Assembly (NCBI GenBank): GCA_016871675.1
Contig: VHCN01000034.1
Location: forward strand, 1 to 33,850
Direction: 5' to 3'
Source of the DNA: Verrucomicrobiota bacterium
GTDB taxonomy: Bacteria; Verrucomicrobiota; Verrucomicrobiia; Limisphaerales; VHCN01
DNA length: 33,850 nt
Position 1 is the first letter of the stretch. Every line of letters starts with the position of its first letter. The notes under the pieces are model-generated. The model was not told the DNA's origin, did no database searches, and saw nothing but the letters and a program-made list of their open reading frames with translations. Below are positions 25,716 through 33,850 of the stretch, piece after piece. The position numbers and the translations under genes were made by a program.

Positions 25716-26234
25716 ATGAAGTGGAGTTCTCCCATGCTGACGCTTGTTGCGTGCACCCTCGGTGCGTGTTCCAAGCCACCGCAACCCGCGAAGGGTCTCG
25801 AACTGGCCACGCCGCCTCGCGCACAGTCAGCGCCTCCAGTCGCGCCGCAAGCCGCGCCAGACCCGGGCGTCGCCGCTTCGCCCGGTGGCAATGCGCCTGC
25901 GCCGAGCCCTGCGCCCGTTGCGCCTCCGGTCGCGCAGAATCCGAGCGTCGTCACCCCGGTCCGCGTCATCACGGTTGACGCGGCGTTTGCAACCAAGCAA
26001 CCCAAGGCCGCCGCGCCTCGCGCCGCCGGCCCTCAGGATGTTTTGGATGCCCTCAACCGGGCGCTCAGTGCTCACCTCGCCACCGGCAAACCCGCGCCCG
26101 CCACCATCGAGGACCTCGTTCACGCCGGGGCGCTCAAACGCCTTCCCGCGGCACCGCCGGGGATGAAGTTTACGATCGACGCCGCCCAGGGACAGGTTGT
26201 GCTTGCTCCCGCAGGGGGTGGCGCGAACCGATGA
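25716..26234 (+). CDS. Proline/alanine-rich lipoprotein of unknown function
   Basis: This 172-residue protein has a lipoprotein signal: MKW, a hydrophobic run, and the lipobox LGAC with Cys18. Residues 25-75 are Pro/Ala-rich. The C-terminal 75 residues look folded: [14 protein letters not shown], then [15 protein letters not shown], then a short beta pair with [13 protein letters not shown]. The arrangement is known in Verrucomicrobia next to pseudopilin genes, where such a domain reads like a small periplasmic partner. Its stop overlaps the ATG of the pseudopilin gene (ATGA), so the two are translated together. Function not known. Confidence 0.75.
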   Translation: MKWSSPMLTLVACTLGACSKPPQPAKGLELATPPRAQSAPPVAPQAAPDPGVAASPGGNAPAPSPAPVAPPVAQNPSVVTPVRVITVDAAFATKQPKAAAPRAAGPQDVLDALNRALSAHLATGKPAPATIEDLVHAGALKRLPAAPPGMKFTIDAAQGQVVLAPAGGGANR

Positions 26235-27229
26235 GCCCATCAGCAAAGATGAAGACAAACCCAAGACCCCGATCCGGTCGCCAGCGCGGTTTCACGCTCA
26301 TTGAACTGCTCGTGGTCATTGCCATCATCGCTATCCTCGCGGGATTGTTGCTGCCCGCGCTCGCGGGCGCGAAGCAGCGCGGGCGCGCCATCGTGTGCGC
26401 AAGCAATGTCCGGCAGTGTGGTCTGGCGCAGGCCATTTACGCGGACGACTTCGACGACAAGATGCCGTATGCCGGCATGAGGTCGAGTCCGACGACGCAA
26501 TGGTCTTGGGACGATTTGGTCAGCTCGTATATGGGAATCCGGCAGACGCAGGCGGAGTTTGACAGCTTCGTGGCGAGCAATGTTGCCGCCGTCGTGTGGT
26601 GTCCGGCGGACAAAGTCCATCGCAATCCCGCGTTCGTCGCCCTTGGCGCCAAGCCTAGGACTTATGCGATGCCGACGCACAACATGATCGCCTTGAACCC
26701 GAACGGAGCTAACCCGCCCGTAGCGGCGCGCGACTGGCCACCGGGACCGAACAATGGAACCGGCATGGGGCTCCACTGGGATATGGGCGGATTGAACGGG
26801 ACGCCAAACCTGATTTTCCCGGGGTCGAACTGGACACCTTCCGACCCGGCGCCTCCCAATATCGCGCCCAGATCTCAGCTCGCCATTCGCAAGTCCACGC
26901 TCATCAAGCCCGAAGGGATCATCAATCTCACCGAACGGATTTCTCCGGACAACGTCGCAGGGCAGGCTCAATACGTCATCGGTGGTTCGCTCGGACTCAT
27001 CTCGATGCGAACCGTGATCAACTCGCCGATCACTCACCTCGAATCGCGCGTGCTCGAAACTTACAACATCACCCTCACCTTCACGAGCGTCCTGCAATAC
27101 CATGGCGGCACGATGGTCTACCAGATGGCCGACGGCCACGTGGAACGGCTGAAGCCGGAGGCGACCCTCGGCGCCGCGACGAATCCGGATTTGCAAGTCG
27201 GCATGTGGACGTTGAGGCCCGATGACTAG
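26231..27229 (+). CDS. Prepilin-type N-terminal methylation protein (pseudopilin-like), copy 1
   Basis: A type IV pilin/type II secretion pseudopilin signal sits at residues 20-44: RG then [18 protein letters not shown], cleaved between G20 and F21, with the conserved Glu25 at position +5. The 290-residue globular part ends in a MADGHVERL segment characteristic of the large verrucomicrobial and planctomycetal DUF1559-like pseudopilin group. The start ATG overlaps the lipoprotein gene stop. It is probably processed by a prepilin peptidase and anchored in the inner membrane. Many such paralogues occur per genome in this phylum, and their individual roles are unclear. Confidence 0.9.
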   Translation: MSPSAKMKTNPRPRSGRQRGFTLIELLVVIAIIAILAGLLLPALAGAKQRGRAIVCASNVRQCGLAQAIYADDFDDKMPYAGMRSSPTTQWSWDDLVSSYMGIRQTQAEFDSFVASNVAAVVWCPADKVHRNPAFVALGAKPRTYAMPTHNMIALNPNGANPPVAARDWPPGPNNGTGMGLHWDMGGLNGTPNLIFPGSNWTPSDPAPPNIAPRSQLAIRKSTLIKPEGIINLTERISPDNVAGQAQYVIGGSLGLISMRTVINSPITHLESRVLETYNITLTFTSVLQYHGGTMVYQMADGHVERLKPEATLGAATNPDLQVGMWTLRPDD

Positions 27230-27294
27230 CCGGCGCGTCGTGGCTCGTCGGCTAAAGTCTGGACTCACCGCGGCGCCTCCACCATGCTCGCCGC

Positions 27295-28314
27295 ATGGCC
27301 GAGCACAAGGTTTCCGAAGTATTGAGCAAGCCCGACGCGGCGCTCGAAGTCACGCTCCGGCCATCGCTCTTCTCGGATTTCACCGGACAGACAAAGGTCA
27401 AAGAGCGGCTCGAGATCGCCGTGGCCGCGGCGCGGCAGCGCAGGGAGTCCCTCGACCACATCCTGTTGAGCGGCCCCCCGGGCCTCGGTAAGACGACGCT
27501 CGCAAACATCCTCGCCAAGGCAATGGGTTCCAACCTCCGCGCCACCAGCGGGCCGACGATCGAGAAAGCCTCCGACCTCGCCGGGTTGCTCACGAACCTC
27601 GACGAAGGCGACGTGCTGTTCATCGATGAAATCCACCGGCTGCAAAAGACGATCGAGGAGTATCTCTACCCCGCGATGGAGGACTTCAAACTCGACATCA
27701 TCATCGATCAAGGGCCCAACGCCCGGAGTGTCCGGCTGAACTTGCCGCGCTTCACGTTGATCGGCGCCACAACACGCAGCGGATTGCTCACGGCACCGTT
27801 GCTCACCCGCTTCGCCATCCGCGAACGCCTCGACTACTACCAAGCGGATCAACTCCACCAGATCGTGGTCCGCTCCGCGCGGCTGCTCGGAGTTGAAGCG
27901 GAAGAATCCGCCGCCATGGAGATCGCGCGCCGCAGCCGCGGCACGCCTCGCATCGCGAATAACCTGCTCCGTCGCGTGCGGGATTACGCGCAGGTCAAAG
28001 GCAACGGCAGCATCACGTCGGCCGCCGCCGATTCCGCGCTCGCCATGCTGGAAATCGACCGCGACGGCCTTGATGAGATGGACAAGCGAATCCTGGAGAC
28101 CATCATCATCAAGTTCAGCGGTGGCCCCGTGGGAATCAGTTCGCTCGCAGTTGCCGTGGGAGAGGAAGCCGACACGCTCGAGGAGGTTTATGAACCCTTC
28201 CTGATCATGGAGGGCTACCTCCACCGGACTTCCCAGGGGCGGGTCGTGACGGAACTGGCCTTCAAGAAACTTGGCCTCAAGCCGCAAGGGGCGAAACAGC
28301 CCAGTCTGTTCTGA
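27295..28314 (+). CDS. ruvB: Holliday junction branch migration ATPase RuvB
   Basis: RuvB is the AAA+ motor that drives branch migration with RuvA during recombination repair. Walker A GPPGLGKT lies at residues 60-67, Walker B LFIDEIH at 108-114, sensor-1 GATTR at 157-161 and the LLTRF arginine-finger region at 169-173. The C-terminal winged helix follows with [10 protein letters not shown] and the near-terminal GRVVTELAF segment. At 339 residues the length is normal. ruvA and ruvC are not adjacent. The ATG at 27295 is 65 bases after the pseudopilin stop; no other start fits the conserved N-terminus better. Confidence 0.97.
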   Translation: MAEHKVSEVLSKPDAALEVTLRPSLFSDFTGQTKVKERLEIAVAAARQRRESLDHILLSGPPGLGKTTLANILAKAMGSNLRATSGPTIEKASDLAGLLTNLDEGDVLFIDEIHRLQKTIEEYLYPAMEDFKLDIIIDQGPNARSVRLNLPRFTLIGATTRSGLLTAPLLTRFAIRERLDYYQADQLHQIVVRSARLLGVEAEESAAMEIARRSRGTPRIANNLLRRVRDYAQVKGNGSITSAAADSALAMLEIDRDGLDEMDKRILETIIIKFSGGPVGISSLAVAVGEEADTLEEVYEPFLIMEGYLHRTSQGRVVTELAFKKLGLKPQGAKQPSLF

Positions 28315-28562
28315 AGAGCGGCGGCAGGCAAACCCGGCGCCCGGGCGGCGCAGTTCCAACCATGCCGCGCGAGCGACCAAGCCGCCGGAACGGCAATGGA
28401 TTCATCCGGAGTCCTACGTAGCGCCAAGCGGGGATTTTGAACCATGCATCCTTCCCTCCCGGCCCGGCCAAGACCGCACGCTTGCAAACGAGATGCTTCG
28501 TCCTCCTTCCTTGACCTTCCAGCGACCCTTGCCCATCGTCTCGCCGCACACGGACTGACTGA

Positions 28563-29012
28563 ATGGATCTAAATCCCGCGCCCGAATCTCCGGACCGTGA
28601 CCTGACGCCCGCCGTGGGCGCGGAAACGGACGTCGCGCGCCTCGGCCACAGCACGCCGCCGCCCCCGCACGAGCAAACAGCGGATGAGGATGCCGATATC
28701 GCGGATTGGGACCGCGTGGCCGCGATGAGTGAATTCCGATCGCTGCTTCGCGCGAAGGCCGCGTTCATCGTTCCGGCCGTCTTGTTCTTCGTCATCTACT
28801 ACTTCGCGCTGCCCGTGCTGGTCGGCTGGTTTCCCGAGCTGATGGACAAGCGCGTCGGCCCGGTGAACGTCGCGTATCTCTTCGCCCTCTCACAGTTCTT
28901 CATGGCGTGGGTGCTCGCCTACGTTTACCTGCGCAAGGCCGCGAGATTCGACGGCCAGGCGGCGGATGTCATCGCCAAGCTTGACGCGTCGAAGAAAGGC
29001 CGCTCGAAATGA
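28563..29012 (+). CDS. yjcH: DUF485 small membrane protein (YjcH-like)
   Basis: This 149-residue protein has two membrane helices, at about 71-95 ([20 protein letters not shown]) and 103-122. The core [15 protein letters not shown] and [19 protein letters not shown] match DUF485 proteins, which are nearly always encoded just before an ActP-type symporter. The N-terminal 55 residues are an acidic/proline-rich extension not seen in the short E. coli form. Its stop overlaps the actP ATG (ATGA). It likely assembles with, or regulates, the transporter. The 248-base gap before it holds no recognisable gene. Confidence 0.88.
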   Translation: MDLNPAPESPDRDLTPAVGAETDVARLGHSTPPPPHEQTADEDADIADWDRVAAMSEFRSLLRAKAAFIVPAVLFFVIYYFALPVLVGWFPELMDKRVGPVNVAYLFALSQFFMAWVLAYVYLRKAARFDGQAADVIAKLDASKKGRSK

Positions 29013-30667
29013 TCCCGCTCCTCGCCGCCGCTGCCGAGCCAGCCGCCCTGCCCGCGGGGTTTCATTTCACGCCTGCGCTCGGCATGTTCCTCGCCTTTGT
29101 CGTCGTCACGCTCGCCATCACGTATTGGTCTGCGCGGAAGTCCACGGGCGCGAGCAATTTCTTCGCGGCAGGCCGCGGCATCACCGGCTGGCAGAACGGG
29201 CTGGCCGTCGCCGGCGACTATATGAGCGCGGCGAGCTTCCTCGGTATCGCGGGAATGATCGCCTTCAAGGGCTATGACGGCTTCATGTATTCCGTCGGCT
29301 GGCTCGTCGCCTATCTCACCGTCCTGCTCGTCGTCGCCGAACCGCTGCGCAACGCCGGCAAATACACGATGGCGGACGTGCTCGCCTACCGCCTCAGCCC
29401 GCGCCCCGTCCGCGCGATGGCTTCCCTTTCCACACTGACCGTTTCGACGTTTTACATGATCGCGCAGATGGTCGGCGCGGGCGCACTGGTCAAGCTCCTT
29501 TTGCCCGGCGTGAGTTACGAGGCGGCGGTGACCGGCGTCGGCGTCCTGATGATCGTCTACGTGGTTTTCGGCGGAATGCTCGCGACCACGTGGGTGCAGA
29601 TCATCAAGGCCGTGCTGCTCATGAGCGGTTCGCTGTTCCTGAGCGTGCTCGTGCTCAACCACTTTGATTTCAGCCTGGCCAAGTTTTTTGAAGCCATTGG
29701 CAACGTCCCCGTGGCCGGCCCGGACGGCACGATCGTGCACCGGGATTTTCTCAGGCCCGGCTTGAAGTTTGGGGCGGCGGTGACGAATGGCTGGGGGCCC
29801 TTGGACCAGGTCTCGCTTGGACTCGCGCTCGTGTTTGGCACCGCGGGCTTGCCGCACGTGCTCGTGCGCTTTTACACCGTGCCCGACGCGAAAACCGCTC
29901 GTGTCAGCGTCGTTTGGGCGATGGCCATCATCGGCTCGTTCTACATCATGACCACCTTCCTCGGCTTCGGGGCGGCGACGATTCTGACGCCAGCGAACAT
30001 CAGCGTTGAAAACATGAGCGCCCCGCTGCTTGCCAAGGCGCTCGGCGGGGAGACCTTCTTTGCATTCATCAGCGCCGTCGCGTTCGCGACCATCCTCGCG
30101 GTGGTCGCCGGGTTGACCATCAGCGCGAGCACCAGCTTCGCCCACGATTTCTACACCAACGTGCTGCACCACGGGCGCGAGCGCGCCCCCGGCGAGGAAG
30201 TTCGCATCGCGCGCATTGCGTCATTCGTCGTCGGGGCCGTGGCCATCCTTCTTGCGATCAAGCTCCAGACCATCAATGTCGCATTCCTCGTCGGCCTCGC
30301 CTTTGCCGTCGCGGCCAGCGCGAATCTGCCGGTCATCGTCCTCTCCCTCTTCTGGAAACGCTTCAACACCTCGGGCGCGGTCTGGGGGCTTGGAGCCGGT
30401 CTCCTCGGCAGCATCGTCCTGATTATTCTAAGCCCGAGCGTGATGGGCGTGGACCCCGCGGGCACCCCGGCCGACAAGATGCACTTGATTCAATCGCCGG
30501 CACTCTTCCCGCTCACGAATCCCGGCATCGTGAGCATTCCCCTCGGATTTCTCGCCGCGTGCCTCGGCACGATGTTGAGCAACGACCGCACAAGTGAAAC
30601 CAAGTTTGCCGAGCTGACCGTGCGCGCAAACACCGGCCTCGGCTCCGAGAAAGCCACGGCGCACTGA
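29009..30667 (+). CDS. actP: Cation/acetate symporter, SSS family
   Basis: This 552-residue solute:sodium symporter matches ActP, which imports acetate and short carboxylates. The segments [46 protein letters not shown] and [17 protein letters not shown] are hallmark blocks of the ActP branch. About thirteen membrane helices are visible as repeated hydrophobic runs. The short N-terminal [14 protein letters not shown] stretch may be a cleaved signal, as in E. coli ActP. Coupling with the DUF485 gene by a four-base overlap supports the call. Acetyl-CoA synthetase is not in the window. Confidence 0.95.
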   Translation: MIPLLAAAAEPAALPAGFHFTPALGMFLAFVVVTLAITYWSARKSTGASNFFAAGRGITGWQNGLAVAGDYMSAASFLGIAGMIAFKGYDGFMYSVGWLVAYLTVLLVVAEPLRNAGKYTMADVLAYRLSPRPVRAMASLSTLTVSTFYMIAQMVGAGALVKLLLPGVSYEAAVTGVGVLMIVYVVFGGMLATTWVQIIKAVLLMSGSLFLSVLVLNHFDFSLAKFFEAIGNVPVAGPDGTIVHRDFLRPGLKFGAAVTNGWGPLDQVSLGLALVFGTAGLPHVLVRFYTVPDAKTARVSVVWAMAIIGSFYIMTTFLGFGAATILTPANISVENMSAPLLAKALGGETFFAFISAVAFATILAVVAGLTISASTSFAHDFYTNVLHHGRERAPGEEVRIARIASFVVGAVAILLAIKLQTINVAFLVGLAFAVAASANLPVIVLSLFWKRFNTSGAVWGLGAGLLGSIVLIILSPSVMGVDPAGTPADKMHLIQSPALFPLTNPGIVSIPLGFLAACLGTMLSNDRTSETKFAELTVRANTGLGSEKATAH

Positions 30668-30687
30668 TTCCCCTTGCGGCGCGGCGA

Positions 30688-30705
30688 CCCGCCCCCGCAG
30701 GCGGG
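30688..30705. terminator. GC hairpin after actP
   Basis: CCCGCC and GGCGGG (6-bp stem, 6-base loop) lie 21 bases after the actP stop. No T-run follows, so as an intrinsic terminator it would be weak. It may instead be part of the small palindrome-rich patch before the pseudopilin fragment. Confidence 0.3.
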
Positions 30706-30710
30706 CCGGC

Positions 30711-30773
30711 GCCGGGAACGCCATCTCCACGGACGTCCTCTGGATCATGCAACACACCGGCGGGCCGCAGTGA
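30711..30773 (+). pseudogene. Orphan C-terminal pseudopilin fragment
   Basis: A short frame ends at TGA 30771-30773 and reads ISTDVLWIMQHTGGPQ. The neighbouring pseudopilin (30879-31709) ends [12 protein letters not shown], so the pattern D-[VI]-L-W-x-x-x-H-T is shared. No prepilin N-terminus is present upstream because actP ends at 30667. It is probably a leftover tail of a deleted paralogue. It is too short to be sure. Confidence 0.4.
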
Positions 30774-30878
30774 GCCCCGGGCAAGGCTGCGTTTCCCGCT
30801 CATGAATCTTGCTGGCGACTTGTCCGTCCTGTCTTCCGTGCGCTGCGCGCTCAACGCGCCACCGCGCGAACCCGCGCC

Positions 30879-31709
30879 ATGACACAAGCCCATCCAACCC
30901 GCGACACCCGTGCACCGTCCGCTTTCACTTTGATCGAACTGCTCGTCGTCATCGCCATCATAGCGATTCTCGCGGGCATGCTCCTGCCCGCCTTGAGCAA
31001 GGCCAAGGAAAAGGCCAACAGCGCGAAGTGCATCGCGAACAACAAGCAACTGCAACTCGCGTGGACGCTCTATTATGGCGATTTCGACGACCGGCTTTGC
31101 CGCAACCCCGGCGCCGTCGCCCGCACTCAGACCAACAACACCTGGTGCGCCGAGGGACAGCGCCCCGGCGCGACGGGTTACGTGGCCGGCAACGAGACCA
31201 ACACCACCCTCTTCATGCACGCGCAACTCGGCCGCTACGCGCAAGCCGCGGCGATTTTCCGGTGCCCGTCGGACCGCTTCGAATATCCCGGCGCCGTGTC
31301 GACCTACGTCCGCAGCGTCTCCATGAACAACTGGATGAATGGCGGCATCCGGCCGAATCCCTTCCCTGCCCCGCCCGCCCAGCAATTCAAGCTCTTCCAG
31401 CGCATTGTTGACCTCAACAGGCCCTCCGAACTTTACGTCTTCACCCACGAAGACCCGAACTCGATCGATGACGGCTACTTCGCCATCGACATGTCCACGA
31501 CCAACGCTTGGACCGGATGCAACCTTCCCGCGGCGTTGCACCTCGGCGGCACTTCGTTTGGATTCGCCGACGGAAGGGCCGAGACCCACAAATGGGGACA
31601 GACCCGCCTCTCCGCCGGAAGCGCCACCTCCATTGGCGGAGTCGTCCGCCCCGCCACCGTCACAGACGGCGTGGACATCCTCTGGCTTAAAAGGCACACC
31701 ACGGAGTAA
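30879..31709 (+). CDS. Prepilin-type N-terminal methylation protein (pseudopilin-like), copy 2
   Basis: This 276-residue pseudopilin has its cleavage/methylation signal at residues 15-35 ([18 protein letters not shown]). The residue before the cleavage-site Phe16 is Ala rather than the usual Gly, and Glu20 is at mature position +5. The globular part has the same layout as the protein at 26231-27229: a helix with [18 protein letters not shown], a segment with CPSDR, and near the end [12 protein letters not shown]. The gene precedes the sugar-acid operon by 70 bases but is unlikely to share its function. Both proteins belong to the expanded family typical of this phylum. Confidence 0.9.
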   Translation: MTQAHPTRDTRAPSAFTLIELLVVIAIIAILAGMLLPALSKAKEKANSAKCIANNKQLQLAWTLYYGDFDDRLCRNPGAVARTQTNNTWCAEGQRPGATGYVAGNETNTTLFMHAQLGRYAQAAAIFRCPSDRFEYPGAVSTYVRSVSMNNWMNGGIRPNPFPAPPAQQFKLFQRIVDLNRPSELYVFTHEDPNSIDDGYFAIDMSTTNAWTGCNLPAALHLGGTSFGFADGRAETHKWGQTRLSAGSATSIGGVVRPATVTDGVDILWLKRHTTE

Positions 31710-31779
31710 CCGCGAAGCACGTGCGGCGCGCCGATTGCGCGCTTCCAAAGCCCCCCCGCGCAGCGCACACTCCGCGCCC

Positions 31780-33030
31780 GTGCTGACTCTCGAGCCATTC
31801 ACCATCGGCGTCGGCGACCGCTTCGCCCATCAGGCAAAAGCACAGCTTCATGCCTTCCAACTCGCCGCGGCGCAGGGCGTCGCCGCGGTGCCCGTCTGGA
31901 ACAAGTCCAACCGCGAGCACACGTTCATCGGCTCGCACCCGCAAAGCGTCCTCGATGCCGCGCAAGCCGCGGTGAAGTCACTGGGCTGGACCGGCGGCTG
32001 GCACGTGGATGCCGATCACATCCGGCTCGAGACCGTCGACAAGTTCCTCGCCTGCTCTGACTTTTTCACCATTGACGTCGCCGACAGCATCGGAAAGCCC
32101 GCCGCGCCCTCGGACGTGCGGGCGTTCGTGGACCGCCACCCCGAACTCGCCGGCACCGTGAGCATCGCGGGCGCCGGTGCGCCGTTCACGACCACGCGGG
32201 CAGACGTCGCGCGTGTCGCCGGCAAGTATCTCCTGGCCGTTCAGGACGCCGGGACCATCTATCGCCACATCGCCGCACGGAAAGGCGGGGACAACATCAT
32301 CGCAGAAGTTTCGATGGATGAAACCGACGTGCCGCAAACGCCGCCGGACTTGCTGATCATCCTTGCCGCACTTGCGGATGAAAAGGTCCGCGCACAAACC
32401 ATCGCGCCCAAGTTCACCGGCCGGTTCAACAAGGGCGTGGACTACGTGGGCGACCTCTCGCAGTTCGAGCGCGAATTCAACGACGACCTCGCCGTCCTCG
32501 CGCACGCCGTGAAGTCCTACGGGCTTCCGGCGAACCTCAAACTCAGCGTCCATAGCGGCAGCGACAAGTTCAGTTTGTATCCGATCATCCGCCGCGCACT
32601 GAAACGCACCGGCGCGGGCGTCCATCTCAAGACCGCGGGCACGACATGGCTGGAGGAACTCATCGGCCTCGCCGAGTCGGGCGGCGACGGCCTCGCCCTC
32701 GCCAAGGAGATTTACGCCTGCGCCCTCGCGCATGTGGATGAGCTTTGCGCCCCCTACGCAAGCGTCATCGACATCCAGCGCGACAAACTCCCCGGCGCGG
32801 GCACCGTCGCTCAGTGGAGCGCCGCACAACTTGCAAACGCATTGCGGCACATCCCGTCTCATCCCGAATTCAACCCCAGCATCCGCCAGCTCCTGCACGT
32901 CTCCTTCAAGCTCGCCGCCAAGGCCGGCACCCGCTACACCGACCTGCTGAAAGCCAACGAAGCCACCGTGGCCAGGAACGTGACGGCGAATCTTTTCGAA
33001 CGCCATTTGCAACCTCTGCTAATCGGATGA
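31780..33030 (+). CDS. uxaE: Tagaturonate epimerase, UxaE-like
   Basis: This 416-residue protein resembles UxaE, which interconverts D-tagaturonate and D-fructuronate in galacturonate breakdown. The putative metal site is in GWHVDADHIRLE (H75, D77, D79, H80). Other typical blocks are EVSMDETDVPQTPPDL, KFTGRFNKGVDYVGD and LSVHSGSDKFSLYP. The GTG at 31780 is taken as the start because the frame upstream runs into the pseudopilin gene. It heads a run with an RbsD/FucU-family gene (6 bases) and an isomerase, consistent with uronate or related sugar catabolism. UxaE proteins of other bacteria are a little longer, so the exact substrate may differ. Called from memory of motifs. Confidence 0.8.
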   Translation: MLTLEPFTIGVGDRFAHQAKAQLHAFQLAAAQGVAAVPVWNKSNREHTFIGSHPQSVLDAAQAAVKSLGWTGGWHVDADHIRLETVDKFLACSDFFTIDVADSIGKPAAPSDVRAFVDRHPELAGTVSIAGAGAPFTTTRADVARVAGKYLLAVQDAGTIYRHIAARKGGDNIIAEVSMDETDVPQTPPDLLIILAALADEKVRAQTIAPKFTGRFNKGVDYVGDLSQFEREFNDDLAVLAHAVKSYGLPANLKLSVHSGSDKFSLYPIIRRALKRTGAGVHLKTAGTTWLEELIGLAESGGDGLALAKEIYACALAHVDELCAPYASVIDIQRDKLPGAGTVAQWSAAQLANALRHIPSHPEFNPSIRQLLHVSFKLAAKAGTRYTDLLKANEATVARNVTANLFERHLQPLLIG

Positions 33031-33036
33031 ACAACC

Positions 33037-33429
33037 ATGTCCCTCCAGCAAGGCATCCTCAATCCAGGCATCCTCTCCCTGCTCGCCCGGGCGCGGCACA
33101 CAAACGCCATCGTCCTCGCCGACTGCGACTTCCCGTCGTGGCCCGGCCTCGAGACCGTGGACGTCTCGCTCGTGCGCGGCACGCCGACCATTCTCCAGGT
33201 GCTCGCGTTCATCCAGCCCCACTGGAAATGGGGCGCGGCATTCATGGCGAAAGAATTTCTGGAACAAAACGACAAGCGCACCCGCGCCGCGTTTGTCCGG
33301 GCGTGCCGTGGAATGGACTTGAGCTTCGAGCCGCACGCAGACTTAAGGCGCCGCATCCCGTCCGCCATCGGGCTGATCCGCACGGGCGACGCCACGATTT
33401 ACAGCAACATGCTGCTCGTCTCCGCGTGA
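33037..33429 (+). CDS. RbsD/FucU family sugar mutarotase/pyranase
   Basis: This 130-residue protein belongs to the RbsD/FucU family, small decameric proteins that interconvert anomers or ring forms of sugars such as ribose and fucose. The ILNPGILSLLARARH N-terminus with H21, D29 in VLADCDFP, and the closing ATIYSNMLLV with Y122 and N124 are the family's active-site elements. It begins 6 bases after the epimerase stop, so the two are in one transcript. A fucose- or uronate-related substrate would fit better than ribose, but this is inference. Confidence 0.9.
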   Translation: MSLQQGILNPGILSLLARARHTNAIVLADCDFPSWPGLETVDVSLVRGTPTILQVLAFIQPHWKWGAAFMAKEFLEQNDKRTRAAFVRACRGMDLSFEPHADLRRRIPSAIGLIRTGDATIYSNMLLVSA

Positions 33430-33469
33430 CGGACCGCCGGTTTCCAAGCGGATGCGCAGACCACAACCG

Positions 33470-33850
33470 ATGAAATCAGCCGTGACCATCTCCCTCGTGC
33501 CCGAGGCGCGCGGCGGACCGTTTGTCTTTTGGGACGACCTCGAAACCGGCTTTGCCGCGGCCGCCCGTCACGGCTTCGATGCCGTGGAGATCTTCATGGC
33601 ATCTTCGAATGCGATCCCCTTGAGCCGGGTGCAAAACTTGTGCGCGAGCTATTCCCTCAAGCTCGCGGCCGTCGGCACCGGCGCGGGCTGGGTGAAGCAC
33701 AAGCTCCGCCTCACCGACGCCGATCCCGCGGTGCGCCAGCGTGCCAGGGAGTTCATCTTTGGCATCATCAACTTCGCGGGCATCCTCGGTGCGCCGGCGA
33801 TTGTCGGCTCGATGCAGGGTCGATTCGAAGGCGCGGTGTCGCGCGAACAG
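33470..33850 (+). CDS. Sugar phosphate isomerase/epimerase (TIM barrel), cut by window end
   Basis: A frame opens at ATG 33470 and continues unbroken for 127 codons to the edge, so the C-terminus is missing. The N-terminal strand SAVTISLVPEARGGPFVF, then the helix GFAAAARHGFDAVEIF, with later LAAVGTGAGWVKHKLRL and IINFAGILGAPAIVGSM, follow the AP-endonuclease-2-like barrel of xylose isomerase-type sugar isomerases. It lies 40 bases after the RbsD/FucU gene in the same operon. The substrate cannot be assigned. Confidence 0.85.
   Translation, partial: MKSAVTISLVPEARGGPFVFWDDLETGFAAAARHGFDAVEIFMASSNAIPLSRVQNLCASYSLKLAAVGTGAGWVKHKLRLTDADPAVRQRAREFIFGIINFAGILGAPAIVGSMQGRFEGAVSREQ

Noticed and set aside
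1-33850. CRISPR arrays, tRNA or rRNA genes, prophage, insertion sequences, toxin-antitoxin or defence genes
   Set aside because: No regular direct-repeat arrays, cloverleaf-like anticodon arms, transposase motifs or phage structural genes were seen in reading both strands.

Overview
The window looks like a chromosomal segment of a GC-rich Verrucomicrobiota bacterium, probably from the Pedosphaera/Limisphaera side of the phylum. The best taxonomic marker is a 51-aa 'small basic protein' of the Chlamydiae/Verrucomicrobia type (21216-21371, minus). Supporting signs are the prepilin-type proteins with an [19 protein letters not shown]-terminus, a Tat-exported DUF1501 protein, a decayed verrucomicrobial-type Ser/Thr kinase, and weak or absent Shine-Dalgarno sites. 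All of this is read by eye; no searches were run.

Region 1 (85-7742) is an M48 lipoprotein protease followed by the most interesting part of the window. A four-gene, partly translationally coupled redox operon (2117-7742) encodes, in order, a membrane-anchored FAD/NAD(P)H/[2Fe-2S] reductase, a tandem cyclic-nucleotide-binding protein fused to a four-cluster [4Fe-4S] ferredoxin module, a five-helix membrane protein with two His-x13-His pairs typical of a diheme cytochrome b, and a membrane-anchored decaheme cytochrome c with a duplicated Cys-rich cytoplasmic head. A tetraheme cytochrome c (920-2086) is transcribed divergently. Together they look like a complete wire from NAD(P)H across the inner membrane to periplasmic multiheme cytochromes, with a possible cNMP gate. 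The author knows of no characterised system with this composition.

Region 2 (7789-13122, minus) is a run of hydrolases: M3 oligoendopeptidase, Tat/lipoprotein amidohydrolase, M20 peptidase and a secreted alpha/beta hydrolase. Region 3 (13250-16099, plus) is a single-chain glycine dehydrogenase, gcvP. Region 4 (16459-21371, minus) holds a NYN-LOTUS protein, a patch of REP-like hairpins, a conserved hypothetical protein, the overlapping trio pseudouridine synthase / SH3-domain protein / folD, and the small basic protein.

Region 5 (21521-25715) has a DUF1501 protein convergent with a UvrD/Rep-type helicase, then a kinase pseudogene. Region 6 (25716-31709, plus) has a proline-rich lipoprotein coupled to a pseudopilin-like protein, ruvB, a DUF485-actP acetate symporter pair, a short orphan pseudopilin tail and a second pseudopilin-like protein. 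Region 7 (31780-33850, plus) is a sugar-acid catabolism operon: a UxaE-like tagaturonate epimerase, an RbsD/FucU-family mutarotase and a TIM-barrel sugar isomerase cut by the window end.

No tRNA, rRNA, CRISPR array, insertion sequence or phage gene was recognised.
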